Positions 26,509 to 45,930 of a DNA stretch of 64,000 bases are shown piece after piece. How positions within the stretch are numbered: the stretch's first letter is position 1; each line of letters starts with the position of its first letter. The translations under genes and the position numbers were made by a program. The notes under the pieces are model-generated. The model was given only the letters and a program-made list of their open reading frames with translations. It was not told the origin of the DNA and ran no database searches. This DNA comes from Apteryx mantelli (lineage: Eukaryota; Chordata; Aves; Apterygiformes; Apterygidae). The stretch lies in contig NC_090017.1 of NCBI RefSeq assembly GCF_036417845.1, positions 186,001 to 250,000 on the forward strand, given 5' to 3'.

Positions 26509-27703
26509 AATTAACTTTAAAAATAATTACCGGGGGGGGGGCAGCGCCGGGGTCCCCAAACTGAGTTTTTTTGGGGGGGTCATGGCTGGCCCCCCCCCAA
26601 ATCCATCCCCCTCCCGGATATGCAGGACCCCCAGGATATGGGGGGGGGAAAGGATTTAGGGGACCCCTGGGGTTTGGGGGGGGGTCCTGGGTTTTGGGCT
26701 GAGATCCCTGGGTTTTGGGGCCACAAGGATTTTTGGGGGGGGTCCCCTGAGTTTGGGGGGGGGCTAAACCAGGGTTATGGGGAGCCCCTGGATTTGGGGG
26801 CCCCCCCCGGGGAGATGGGGGAACCCCATGGATACTGGGGGGGCCCTGGGACACCAGGGAACCCTATGGATATAGGGGGGGCCCCGGGATATGGGGGGGC
26901 CCCATGGATATTGGAGGGGGCCCTGGGATATGGGGGGGGCCCTTGGGATATGGGGGGGCCCTATGGATATTGGGGGGACCCCTAGATATTGGGGGGGCTC
27001 CTGGGATATAGGGGGGGGCCCTGGGCTATGGGAGACCCCCATGGATATGGGGGGGGCCCTGGAATATGGGTGAACCCCGTGGATATGGGGGGGGGCCCCA
27101 GGGATTTGGGGTCCCCCCCTGCCCCAGGCAGAGCTGCGGTGCCGGGTTCGAGCCTTTACTGGGGGGACACCGGGACTTGGGGGGTCCTGGGGGGGTGCGG
27201 GGGGGCCGGGAGGGTCCCTGGGGGGGGCTGGAGACACTGGGGGACACTGGGGGGGGGCTACGAGGACTGGGAGACACTGGGGACACTGGGGGGGTCCAAG
27301 GACACTAGGGGTTGGGGACACTGGGGGGACACTGGGGGGCACTGGGGACACTGGGAGGGGCTTTGGCTCCGGGTCAGTCGGAGGGGGACAAGGGTCCATT
27401 TGGGGTCTGTGCCGGTGTTGGTAGCGGTGTTGGTAGCGGTGTTGGTGGTGGTGCGGGTGGCAGTGTTGGTGCCAGTACCGGTATTGGTGCCGGTGGTGGT
27501 GTTGGTAGCGGTGTCGGTGCGGGTGGTGGTGGTGGTGCCAGTGGCGGTGTCGGTGGCGCTGTTGGTGCCAGTACCGGTGTTGGTGGCGGCACCGGCGGCG
27601 GTACCGGCGTTGGTGGCAGTGTAGGTGCCGATGTTGGTGCCGGTGCCGGTGTTGGAAGCGGTGTTGGTGGCGGTGTTGGTGCCGGTGGCGGTGTTGGCGT
27701 CAA
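26509..27703 (-). other. ACHE: ACHE-T 3' UTR (predicted)
   Basis: From the T-exon stop to the AATAAA. It holds two tandem repeats: atatgggggggccccatgga units (about 26790-27100) and ggtgttggtggcggt units (about 27410-27700, a 6/12-bp GGTGTT/GGTGGC repeat). Reading frames inside it are repeat artefacts. Confidence 0.6.
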
Positions 27704-34960
<7,257 letters not shown>

Positions 34961-35034
34961 CCCCGGCCCCACAGCCCCCACCCTGGGTGCTATCTCCACG
35001 GCCAGGCGCCCGTGGGCGTTATCGGCTGCCAGCA

Positions 35035-35475
35035 GGAGGGAGGTGGGGGGGGGGGGGGGCCCGGACGCCTGGGTCCTTTTTGGGAGAGCTGCAAGGGCGG
35101 GGGGGGGGGGGGGATCGGGGGGGGCTGGGCATTGCCGGGCGGAGGGGGGGGTGGGGTGTCCCCGGACGCCTGGGTCCCTGGGAGGGCAGCACAAGGGTCC
35201 CCCGGACACCTGGGTCCCCAGGGGGAAGTGGGGGGGGGGGTAGAGTGGGAGCCCCCACCACCACCCCGGACGCCTGGGTCCCTTGTGGGGGGGGGGGGGG
35301 GGGGCGGCCCGGATGCCTGGGCCCATGGGGTGGAAGGGGGGGGGGGGTCCTGGTGGGAAGGCTAATTGGGGGGGGGGGGGGATAGGGCTGCCCGGACGCC
35401 TGGGTCCCGGGGGGGGGGTGTGTGGTGGAGCGGGGACCCCCCCCCCTTGCCCCCGGACGCCTGGGCCCTTTCCTT
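35035..35475. repeat. G-homopolymer repeats with the CGGACGCCTGGGTCC motif
   Basis: About six copies of cccggacgcctgggtccc separated by G runs of 8-15. Confidence 0.8.
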
Positions 35476-35544
35476 GCTCCTGGTGGCACAGGGTTAGAGG
35501 GGGGTTTCCCCCCCCCCCTCAGCCCCCCCCTTCCCAGGACCCCC

Positions 35545-35720
35545 CCGTCCTGCCTGGCCCAGGTCCCCGCTGTCCCCCGCTGTCCCCGGCGGTGGCGGCG
35601 GCGGCGGCTGCCGGAGCGAGCGGGAGGGACACGGCGCCGTGGGGCGTCCCCGGGGCGGGGGGACGCCGCCGTGGGGCAGGGCCGGGGTGGGGGGACGCTG
35701 CCGTGGGGCGGGGGGGGGAC
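35545..35720. promoter_or_regulatory. CpG-rich block upstream of ACHE, possible promoter/exon 1 area
   Basis: Contains a ggcggtggcggcggcggc tract and a dense CpG stretch between two repeat arrays, about 1.3 kb upstream of the ACHE start codon. ACHE needs an upstream noncoding exon. No direct splice-donor evidence was identified. Confidence 0.3.
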
Positions 35721-36520
35721 ACGGCAGTGGGGCAGGGGACTTGGTTGTGGGACAGGGCCGTGGGGCACGGGGATGGCTGTGGGGCAGGGCCATGGGTCAG
35801 GGGACGCGTTTGTGGGGCAGGGGACACAGCCATGGGGCAGGTGACATGGCCGTGGGGTAGGGGACACGACCATGGGGTAGGGGACACGTTTGTGGGGCAG
35901 GGGACTTGGTCGTGGGGCAGGGGACACGGCCATGGGGCAGGGGACATGGCCATGGGGCAGGGCCATGGGGCAGGGGACACAGCCGTGGGGCAGGGGACTT
36001 GGTCATGGGGCAGGGGACACGGCCATAGGGCATCCCTGGGGCAGGGGACTCAGCTGTGGGGCAGGGGACATGGCCATGGGGCAGGGCCATGGGGCAGGGG
36101 ACACTGCTGTGGGGCAGGGGACATGGCCATGGGGCAGGGGACACGGCCATAGCGCATTCCTGGGGCAGGGGACATGGCTGTGGGGCAGGGGACACTGCCA
36201 TGGGGCAGGGGACATGGCCATGGGGCAGAGCCATGGGGTAGGGGACACTGCCGTGGGGCAGGGGACTTGGTCATGGGGCAGGGGACATGGCCATGGGGCA
36301 GGGGACACTGCCGTGGGGCAGGGGACATGGCTGTGGGACATGACTGTGGGGCAGGGGACACCACCATGGGGCAGGGGACATGGCTATGGGGCAGGGGACA
36401 CAGCCATAGCGCATCCCTGGGGCAGGGGACGTTGCCATGGGGCAGGGGACACGGCTGTGGGGCAGGGCCGTGGGGCAGGGGACGTTGCCGTGGGGCAGGG
36501 GGCGGCGGGGGCGGGCAGGG
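35720..36520. repeat. About 20-bp minisatellite
   Basis: Units of ggggcaggggacatggccat, some 35 copies, with occasional cgcatccctggggcagg insertions. Confidence 0.9.
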
Positions 36521-36662
36521 GGCCAGCTCCCCCCCCCCCCCCGTGGGGACAGCTGTGGGGCCGGGCCGGGGCCGGGGCAGGTGGCGGCGCCCGAAATAGC
36601 CCCGCAAATCCCCGGAGCGGAAACCGGGGGGGCCGCGGGGGGGGGGAGCGGGGGGGGGGGGG

Positions 36663-37955
36663 CGCCACACGCGTGTGCAGGCGTGTGCAGGCGTGTGCAA
36701 TTGCACACTTAAATACAAGCGTGTTTGCAGGTGCGTGCACCGGGACACGCGTGTGCAGGCGTGTGCAGGCATGTGCAATTGCACACTTAAATACAAGCGC
36801 GTTTGCACGTGCGTGCACCGGGACACGCGTGTGCAGGCGTGTGCAGGCGTGTGCAATTGCACACTTAAATACAAGCGCGTTTGCAGGTGCGTGTGCCGGG
36901 ACACGCGTGTGCAGGCGTGTGCAGGCGTGTGCAATTGCACACTTAAATACAAGCGCGTTTGCACGTGCATGCACCGGGACACGCGTGTGCAGGCGTGTGC
37001 AGGCGTGTGCAATTGCACACTTAAATACAAGCGCGTTTGCACGTGCGTGCGCCAGGACACGTGTGTGCAGGCGTGTGCAGGCGTGTGCAATTGCACACTT
37101 AAATACAAGCGTGTTTGCAGGTGCGTGCACCGGGACACGCGTGTGCAGGCGTGTGCAGGCGTGTGCAATTGCACACTTAAATACAAGCGTGTTTGCAGGT
37201 GCGTGCACCGGGACACACATGTGCAGGTGTGTGCGTGCATGTGCAATTGCACACTTAAATGCAAGCGTGTTTGCACGTGCGTGCACCGGGACATGCGTGT
37301 GCAGGCGTGTGCAGGCATGTGCAATTGCACACTTAAATACAAGCGTGTTTGCAGGTGCGTGCACCGGGACACGCGTGTGCAGGCGTGTGCAGGCGTGTGC
37401 AATTGCACACTTAAATACAAGCGTGTTTGCAGGTGCGTGCACCGGGACACACATGTGCAGGTGTGTGCGTGCATGTGCAATTGCACACTTAAATGCAAGC
37501 GTGTTTGCACGTGCGTGCGCCGGGACATGCGTGTGCAGGCGTGTGCAGGCATGTGCAATTGCACACTTAAATACAAGCGCGTTTGCACGTGCGTGCACCG
37601 GGACACGCGTGTGCAGGCGTGTGCAGGCATGTGCAATTGCACACTTAAATGCAAGCGTGTTTGCACGTGCGTGCACCGGGACATGCGTGTGCAGGCGTGT
37701 GCAGGCATGTGCAATTGCACACTTAAATACAAGCGCGTTTGCACGTGCGTGCACCGGGACATGCGTGTGCAGGCGTGTGCAGGCATGTGCAATTGCACAC
37801 TTAAATACAAGCGCGTTTGCACGTGCGTGCACCGGGACACGCATGTGCAGGCCTGTGCAGGCGTGTGCAATTGCACACTTAAATGCAAGTGTGTTTGCAC
37901 GTGCGTGCGCCGGGACACGCGTGTGCAGGTGTGTGCAATTGCACGCGAGTGCATT
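36663..37955. repeat. 78-bp tandem array with two palindromes per unit
   Basis: About 16 units at 78 bp (checked at 36699, 36777, 36855). Each unit has the perfect palindromes GTGTGCAATTGCACAC and ACACGCGTGT, plus cttaaatacaagcg and gcacgtgcgtgcaccggg. Every frame is open, producing Cys- and His-rich false ORFs. Confidence 0.95.
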
Positions 37956-38104
37956 TGCATGTGCGAGCGTGCCGGTCCGTGCGTGCGGTTGCACACGCGT
38001 GTGCGGAGGCACACGTGTGTGTGTGTGCACCGCACGGCCCGGCACACGCGTGTGCGCTGTAAGGGGGAGCCGCTGGGTCCCGGGGCTGTGTGTGCATGTG
38101 GGGG

Positions 38105-38570
38105 GGGGTCAGGCCCTGCCCTATAGGGACAGCCACCTGCCCTATAGATCCTGCCCTATAGACGGACCCCTCGGAGATCCCCACACACGCCGCCCCAGAG
38201 CCCTGCCCCATAGGGACGCCCTGCCCCTATACATCCAGCCCCACAGGGAGACCCATCCCCTATACATCCAGCCCCGCAGAGACCCTGCCCCATAGGGAAC
38301 CCCCTCCCCTATACAACCAGTCCTATAGAAGCCAGCCCCATAGGGAGATCCTGCCCCTACATGTCCAGCCCCATAGGGAGAGGCCCTCCCCTATACATCC
38401 AGATCCATAGGGAGACCCTGCCCCTATGCATCCAGATCCATAGGGAGACCCTGGCCCTATATACCCAGCCCTATAGGGACACCCAGCCCCTACACACGCA
38501 GCCCCATAGAGGCCAGGCCCCATAGGGAGACCCGGCCTCACCGAGCCCCCCCTCCCCCCCCACCATAAGG
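38105..38570. repeat. About 40-bp minisatellite
   Basis: Units of ccatagggagaccctgcccc and tatacatccagccc. Confidence 0.85.
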
Positions 38571-38674
38571 GTCTCCCTATAAGGGCCTCCCCCACCCCAG
38601 GCCCATAGGCTCTGCCCCATAGGGGAGACTCCCCCCCCCCCCAGCCCCATTTCCGGCTGCGGGAAGCAGTACCC

Positions 38675-39575
38675 GGGGTGTGGCCGGGATGGAGGGATGG
38701 AGAGAGGGATGGAAGGAAGGAAGGAGGGATGGAGGGATGGAAGGAAGGATGGATGGAGAAAGGGATGGAGAGAGGGATGGAAGGAGAGAGGGATGGAGGG
38801 AGGGATGCAGATAGGGAAAGAGGGATGGAGAGAGGGAGGAATGGAAGGAGGGAGGGAGGAAGGGATGGAGGGATAGAGGAAGGGATGGAGAGAGGGCTGG
38901 AGGGGAGGAGGGCTGGAGGAATGGAGTGATAGAGGGGTGGATAGAAGGAGGGATGGAAAGAAGGAGGGATGGAGGGACAGATAGAAGGAGAGATGGAGGG
39001 ATGGATAGAAGGAGGGATGGAGGGATGGATAGAAGGAGGGATGGAGGGATGGAGAGAGCAAGGGAGGGACGCAGAGCAGGACGGAAAGCGGGAGGAAGGG
39101 ATGGAGGAACAGAGAGACGAGTGTGGGGGGGGGATGGAAGAAGGGAGCAGTGGCCGGGATGGGTGCAAGGAGGGATGGGGGGAAGGAGAGAGGGAGGGCT
39201 GGAAGGAGGGACGGAGAGAGGGGCGAGGAAGAGGGGATGGGGCGGAGGGGTGCGGAGCGGAGAGGTTGGAGGGACGGGAGCTAAGGCGGAGGGGGGAGAA
39301 GGAGGACGGAGGGATGGAGACAGAGGGATGGAGGGATGAGGGATAGAAGGATGGAGGAGGAAGGGATGGAGGAAGGTGGGATGGAGGAAGGTGGGATGGA
39401 GGAAGGTGGGATGACAGATGGAGGGATGAAGGAAGGAGGGATGGAGGAGGGAGGAATGAGGGATGAGGGATGGAGGGAAGGAGGGATGGAGGAAGGAGGG
39501 ATGGAGGAAGGAGGGATGAAGGATGGAGGGAAGGAGGGATGGAGGGACGGAGGGATGAGGGATGGAGGAAGGAGC
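38675..39575. repeat. Homopurine GGATGGA/GGAAGGA tract
   Basis: About 900 bp of almost pure purine on the plus strand (gggatggagggatggaagga). It can form triplex-type structures and is prone to assembly error. Confidence 0.92.
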
Positions 39576-39829
39576 CGGAGCCCCGCTCTTGCCTCTCTCC
39601 TCCGCGGCTCTGCCTCGGCGTCTGGAAAACACCGGGCCGCCAAGGGTTAAATGGGGGGGTCACATGGAGCCGCCCCTCCCCCTGCTGCAGAGCCGCCCCT
39701 CCCCCGGCCCCACGGAGGGGGGGGTGGGGAGGGGGGAAGGGGCCCAGGCGTCCGGGACACTGCGGCCTTGGGGGGGGGGGCACGAGACCCCCCCTCCTCC
39801 CGGGTGGGTGCAGCGGCCGCCGGTTGTGT

Positions 39830-40205
39830 GCGAACCCCACGGCGCTGCCCCACGGCGGGGCCCTGCGCTGCCCCACTGCAGCCCCACGGCACTGCCCCAC
39901 TGCAGCGGCACTGCATGGCTCCACTGCAGCCCCACTGCAACCTCACTGCGTTGCCCCAGTGCAGCCCCACGGTGGCCTCATTGCAGCCTCACGGCAGCCC
40001 CACTGCAACCTCGGTGCCCTGCCCCATTGCAGCCCCACTATGGCCCCACTGCAGCCCCACTGCAACCTCACTGCGTTGCCCCATTGCAGCCCCACGGCGG
40101 CCCCACTGCAACCTCGGTGCCCTGCCCCATTGCAGCCCCACTATGGCCCCATTGCAGCCCCACTGCAACCTCACTGCATTGCCCTGTTGCACTGCCCCAC
40201 TGCAT
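39830..40205. repeat. Short-unit repeat (gccccactgcag)n
   Basis: Units of ccccactgcagccccac and tgcaacctcactgcgttg, with a larger repeated block near 39990-40190. Confidence 0.85.
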
Positions 40206-40674
40206 TTCCCCCCCCCCAACCTGGGGCCGGGGAGGCCGCAGCCCCCCCCCCACCCCGGTGCTGCCGCTCCCCAGCGATCCCGGTGCTGCAGTGACCCCCC
40301 CCCCCGCTCGGCTTCCCCCCCCCCAGCGTGCAGCGCCGCCCGCCGCCGCCTGGGGGCGCCCTGCCGGCTGCGGGGCCCCGGACGCCTGGGCCCTCGGAGG
40401 GGAGGGGAGGGGGGGGGCGTCCCCGGACGCCTGGGTCCCCGGAGGGCTGAGCAGCGGGAGGGAGTGGAGCAGAGCACCCTCCCCTGCCACCCCCCCCCCC
40501 CCAAAAAAATCCACCGGGGACCCAGGCGTCCTGCCCCCCCCCTCCCCCCCCCCCCGGCCCGTGCCAAGAGGGAGCCCAGGCGTCCTGGCGCCCGGCCCGG
40601 CCCTTCCCCGCACTGCGGCTCCCTCCCGGGCCACGGAGCTATTTTTAGCCCGGGGCAACCCGAGCCGGGGCCTT

Positions 40675-41850
40675 GACCGCGCACACGCGTGTCTGCGTGT
40701 CGCACACGGTCCTGGCCGTGCACCTCCGTGCGTGCACATTGCATGCGATCCTGGCTGCACACACGCGTGTCTGCGTGTGGCACGCGGTCCTGACCGTGCA
40801 CCTCCATGCGTGCACATTGCACACGATCCTGGCTGCGCACACGCGTGTCGGCATGTTGCATGCAGTCCTGGCCATGCACCTCCGTGCATGCACATTGCAT
40901 GCGATCCTGGCTGTGCACACACGTGTCTGCGTGTCGCACGTGGTCCTGGTCGCGCACATCCGTGCGTGCACATTGCATGCGATCCTGGCTGTGCACACGC
41001 GTGTCTGCGTGTCGCACACGGTCCTGGCCGTGCACCTCCGTGCGTGCACATTGCATGCGATCCTGGCTGCGCACACGCGTGTCTGCGTGTCGCACACGAT
41101 CCTGGCCGTGCACCTCTGTGCGTGCACATTGCATGCGATCCTGGCTGCGCACACACGTGTCTGCGTGTCGCACACGGTCCTGACCGTGCACCTCCGTGCG
41201 TGCACATTGCACGCGATCCTGGCTGCGCACACGCGTGTCTGCGTGTCGCACGTGGTCCTGGCCGTGCACCTCCGTGCGTGCACATTGCATGCGATCCTGG
41301 CTGCGCACACGCGTGTCTGCATGTCGCACACGGTCCTGACCGTGCACCTCCGTGCGTGCACATTGCATGCGATCCTGGCTGTGCACACGCGTGTCTGCGT
41401 GTCGCACGCGGTCCTGGCCGTGCACCTCCGTGCGTGCACATTGCATGCGATCCTGGCTGTGCACACGCGTGTCTGCATGTCGCACGCGGTCCTGACCGTG
41501 CACCTCCATGCGTGCACATTGCATGCGATCCTGGCTGTGCACACGCGTGTCTGCGTGTCGCACGCGGTCCTGGCCATGCACCTCCATGCGTGCACATTGC
41601 ATGCGATCCTGGCTGTGCACACGCGTGTCGGCATGTTGCACGCGGTCCTGGCCATGCACATCCGTATGTGCACATTGCACAGGACCCTGGCCGTGCACAC
41701 ATGTGTCTGAGTGTCGCACACGGTCCTGGTCTTACACATCCATGCGTGCACATTGCACGGGACCCTGGCTGTGCACACGCGTGTCTGCATGTTGCACATG
41801 GTCCTGGCCGTGCACCTCCGTGTGTGCACGCTGCACGGCGCCCGGGCGCT
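40675..41850. repeat. Second 78-bp tandem array
   Basis: About 15 units, with gatcctggct at 40747, 40825 and 40903 (78-bp steps). Each holds gcacacgcgtgtctgcgtgt, cgcacacggtcctggccgtg and cacctccgtgcgtgcacatt. Same period and MluI-type core as the 36663-37955 array, but different filler. Confidence 0.95.
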
Positions 41851-41854
41851 TGCG

Positions 41855-42475
41855 TGTGACACCCGGGGCCGAGTGACGGCAGCTCCCGGGTGCGGCCGTA
41901 CGTCGGGGGCGCCCGACGCTGCCTGCGTAAGAGCCTCCACCCATGGGTGTCGCCACGGGTGTCACTGTGTCAACACCAACACACCTGACCAAAGGGCGAC
42001 AGCTCCACACCCCCAACCCCCCCCACGGGGGATCCCAGGCATCTGGGCCCTTCCAGCACCCACGGGCCCAGGCGTCCGGGTGCCCCCCCCCCCCATTGCA
42101 CCACCGCAGCATCTTAGCACCCCTCCGACCCCCCCCAATCCCAGCAGGGACCCAGGCGTCCGGGCTCCCAGGGCCTCCTGGCTGCGCTGTGGCCGGGACG
42201 GGACCCAGGCGTCCGGGGAGGGGACCCAGGCGTCCGGGCCCGTGTTTGTGTTGGTGACGGGCCGGGCGGGTGCCAAGGTGACGCCAGCGGGGTCGGGGCG
42301 ACGGGAACGCAAAGCTTGGAGGCACATAGCAACCTGCGCCCGGGGCCGCACTGGGGGGGGACTGGGGGCGGACTGGGGGGCACTGGGGGGTGCAGGGGGG
42401 TGCTGGGGGGCACTGGGGGGCACTGGGGAGCCTGGGCAGCCAGGCTGTGTACCCACGTCCCCCCCCCACCGTGTC
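41855..42475. other. Low-repeat spacer, no gene recognised
   Basis: Mostly single-copy GC-rich sequence with four copies of the cccaggcgtccggg motif (42062, 42151, 42207, 42226). No exon with recognisable homology. Confidence 0.4.
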
Positions 42476-43265
42476 CCCCCTATCCTGCCCCCACCCTAAC
42501 TTGCTCTATGTGCCCCCCAATTTGCCCCTGCACCCCCTAATTTGCCCCCTGTGCCCCCCCCCCGCTTGCCCCTGCACCCCATGACCTGCCGCAGGTGCCC
42601 CTGCACCCCCTAACCTGCCCCGAAATGTGCCCCTGCGCCCCCTAACCTGCCCCATGTGCCCCCCAGGTTGCTCCTGCACCCCCAACTTGCCCCTAAGGTG
42701 CCCCTGCGCCCCCTAACCCACCCCACGTGCCCCCCAACTTGCCCCTGCCCTCCCTAACCTGCCCCATGTGCCCCCCAGGTTGCTCCTGCACCCCCAACTT
42801 GCCCCTAAGGTGCCCCTGCGCCCCCTAACCCACCCCACGTGCCCCTCAACTTGCCCCTGCCCTCCCTAACCTGCCCCATGTGCCCCCCAGGTTGATCCTG
42901 CACCCCCAACTTGCCTCTAACATGCCCCTGCACCCCCTAACCTGCCCCACGTGCCCCCCAACTTGCCCCTGCCCTCCCTAACCTGCCCCATGTGCCCCCC
43001 AGGTTGCTCCTGCACCCCCAACTTGCCCCTAAGGTGCCCCTGTGCCCCCTAACCTGCCCCACGTGCCCCCCAACTTGCCCCTGCCCTCCCTAACCTGCCC
43101 CATGTGCCCCCCAGGTTGCTCCTGCACCCCCAACTTGCCCCTAAGGTGCCCCGTGCCCCCTAACCTGCCCCAAGTGCCCCCCAACTTGCCCCTGCACCCC
43201 CTAACTTGCCCCTGCACCCCCCCAACCTACCCTACGTGCCCCCAACTTGCCCCTGCACCCTCTAA
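42475..43265. repeat. C-rich minisatellite
   Basis: Units of cctaacctgccccatgtg, ccccccaggttgctcctgc and aacttgcccctaaggtgc; higher-order repetition of about 115-120 bp. Confidence 0.88.
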
Positions 43266-43289
43266 TCTGCTGCACGCCTTGCCGTGACC

Positions 43290-45440
43290 GTGCTGTGCAC
43301 GCGCTGCACAGTGGCCTTGGCTCCGTGTGTGAGGGGACGCCCGTGTCCCTGCCGTGCACGGTGACAGCCCTGTCCCTGTGCCACCGCCGCGCACGGTGAC
43401 TGCCCTGTTCCGTGCCACCACTGCGCACGGTGACAGCCCCGTCCCCAGGTCCCTGTGTCCCCGCCATGCACTAAGCACTGTGACATCCCCATGACCCCCC
43501 ATCCCCACCGTGTCCCGTGGCATCCCCATGTCCCCATGTGTCCCCATGGAGCACCGTGACATCCCCATGTCTCCTGACCCCACATCCCTATTGAGCACCA
43601 TGACATCTCCATGTCTCCTGTCTGCATGGCCCTGCCATGTCCCGGGACCATCCCCCTGTCCCCATGTGTCCCCACAGAGCACCATGACATCCCCCTGTCC
43701 CCGTGTGTCCCCATGGAGCACCGTGACATCCCCATGTCTCCTGTCCACATGGCCCTGCTGGGCCCCAGGACCATCCCCATTGCCCCATGTGTCCCCACGG
43801 AACACCGTAACATCCCCACATCTCCTGACCCCATGTCCCCACTGAGCACCGTGACAGCCCCATGTCTCCTGTCCCCATGGCCCTGCTGTGCCCTGGGACC
43901 ATCCCCCTGTCCCCATGTGTCCCCACAGAGCACCATGACATCCCCCTGTCCCCGTGTGTCCCCATGGAGCACCGTGACATCCCCATGTCTCCTGTCCACA
44001 TGGCCCTGCTGGGCCCTGGGACCATCCTCATGTCCCCATGTGTCCCCACGGAGCACTGTGACATCCCCATGTCTTCCATCCCCATGGCCCTGCTGTGCAC
44101 CGTGACATCCCCATGACCCCCCCATCCCCACCGTGTCCTGTGACATGCCCCTGTCCCCGTGTGTCCCCATGGAGCACCGTGACATCCCCATGTCTCCTAA
44201 CCCCACGTCCCTATTGAGCACCATGACATCTCCATGTCTCCTGTCCCCATGGCCCTGCCATGTCCCGGGACCATCCCCCTGTCCCCATGTGTCCCCACAG
44301 AGCACCGTGACATCCCCCTGTCCCCGTGTGTCCCCATGGAGCACCGTGACATCCCCATGTCTCCTGTCCCCATGGCCCTGCTGTGCCCTGGGACCATCCC
44401 CCTGTCCCCATGTGTCCCCACAGAGCACCATGACATCCCCCTGTCCCCGTGTGTCCCCATGGAGCACCGTGACATCCCCATGTCTCCTGTCCACATGGCC
44501 CTGCTGGGCCCCAGGACCATCCCCATTGCCCCATGTGTCCCCACGGAACACCGTAACATCCCCACATCTCCTGACCCCATGTCCCCACTGAGCACTGTGA
44601 CAGCCCCATGTCTCCTGTCCCCATGGCCCTGCTGTGCCCTGGGACCATCCCCCTGTCCCCATGTGTCCCCACAGAGCACCATGACATCCCCCTGTCCCCG
44701 TGTGTCCCCATGGAGCACCGTGACATCCCCATGTCTCCTGTCCACATGGCCCTGCTGGGCCCCAGGACCATCCCCATTGCCCCATGTGTCCCCACGGAAC
44801 ACCGTAACATCCCCACATCTCCTGACCCCATGTCCCCACTGAGCACTGTGACAGCCCCATGTCTCCTGTCCCCATGGCCCTGCTGTGCCCTGGGACCATC
44901 CTCACGTCCCCATGTGTCCCCACGGAGCACCGTGACATCCCCATGTCCTCCATCCCCATGGCCCTGCTGTGCACCGTGACATCCCCATGACCCCCCCATC
45001 CCCACCGTGTCCTGTGACATGCCCCTGTCCCCATGTGTCCCCATGGAGCACCGTGACATCCCCATGTCTCCTGATCCCGTGTCCCCACTGAGCACCGTGA
45101 CAGCCCCACGTCTCCTGTCCACATGGCCCTGCTGGGCCCCAGGACCATCCCCATTGCCCTATGTGTCCCCACGGAGCACCGTGACATCCCCCTGTCCCTG
45201 TGTGTCCCCATGGAGCACTGTGACATCCCCATGTCTCCTGTCCCCATGGCCCTGCTGTGCCCTGGGACCATCCCCCTGTCCCCATGTCGTGACAGCCCCA
45301 CATCACCTGTCCCCACGCCCCTGCCGTGCACTGTAACATCGACACATGCCCCGTCTCCGTCACGGACTGTGACATCCCCGCCCGTACCCTGTGACATCCC
45401 CACGTTCCCGCAGTGTACCGTGACCGCCCCGTCCCTACGT
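43290..45440. repeat. Higher-order minisatellite upstream of the mucin gene
   Basis: Units combining gagcaccgtgacatcccc, atgtctcctgtccccatgg, ccctgctgtgccctgggacc and ctgtccccatgtgtcccc. A block recurs at about 246 bp (for example 44622 and 44868). Long open frames on both strands are by-products. Confidence 0.9.
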
Positions 45441-45857
45441 CATTTCAGGGATGGCTGCAACTGGGTGACAACGCGTTGCCGACGTCTCATTGCCCCCGTC
45501 GGGGGACACCGAAATCTCGGGAGCATCCTCCGTAAAGCGGGGCTCCCTCCTGGGATGATGTCCCCACCTCACCCGCCCCCGGGGGCCTGGGGGACCCCGG
45601 GGTGTCCCCCCCCTGCCCCGGGGCGTGACGAGGATGCGGTGACGCTTCTCAGCGTGTGTCACCGCTCAGCCATCCTGCCCTTTTCCCTGGCGTCCCACCC
45701 AGGCATCCAGCACCTCGGAGCCAAAACAAAACAAAAGGAAAATCCACCCCCCCGGGGGAGGGGGGGAGCAAAGGTCCGGGGATCCCCGAGGTGATATTGC
45801 CCCGCTCCCCCCCGGGCCCCGGGGCACAGTCGGCTGCGAGCGTCGCCGAGGACAGCG
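45441..45857 (+). promoter_or_regulatory. Promoter region of the mucin-like gene
   Basis: The only non-repetitive stretch before the signal-peptide exon. A caaaggtcc element (45769-45777) resembles a nuclear-receptor/HNF4 half-site about 80 bp upstream of the ATG. No clear TATA box. Confidence 0.35.
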
Positions 45858-45930
45858 ATGGAGACGAGGCTGGTCCTCGGCGCGCCTGTCCTCCTCCTCC
45901 TCCTCCTCCTCCTCGGAGGGCTGCGGGCAG
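45858..45930 (+). CDS. Mucin exon 1 (signal peptide)
   Basis: A 73-nt coding part ending CGGGCAG|gtgagt, phase 1. A basic start (METR) is followed by a Leu run encoded by (ctc)8. Cleavage is likely near GLRA. Confidence 0.85.

Noticed and set aside
36663-37955. CRISPR-like regular array
   Set aside because: Units are contiguous and have no unique spacers; this is vertebrate nuclear DNA with spliced genes, so it is a minisatellite.
36384-38047. Cys/His-rich long frames in the 78-bp array resembling zinc-finger repeats
   Set aside because: All six frames are open because the unit length is a multiple of three and lacks stops. The Cys/His spacing comes from tgtgca repeats and shows no finger linker.
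40645-41940. Cys/His-rich frames in the second 78-bp array
   Set aside because: Same reason: period-driven open frames on both strands, without splice context or homology.
43262-45403. Minus-strand frame of about 700 codons in the array upstream of the mucin
   Set aside because: It is entirely made of a GC-rich minisatellite, is open in several frames on both strands, has no domain, and its composition follows the DNA repeat.
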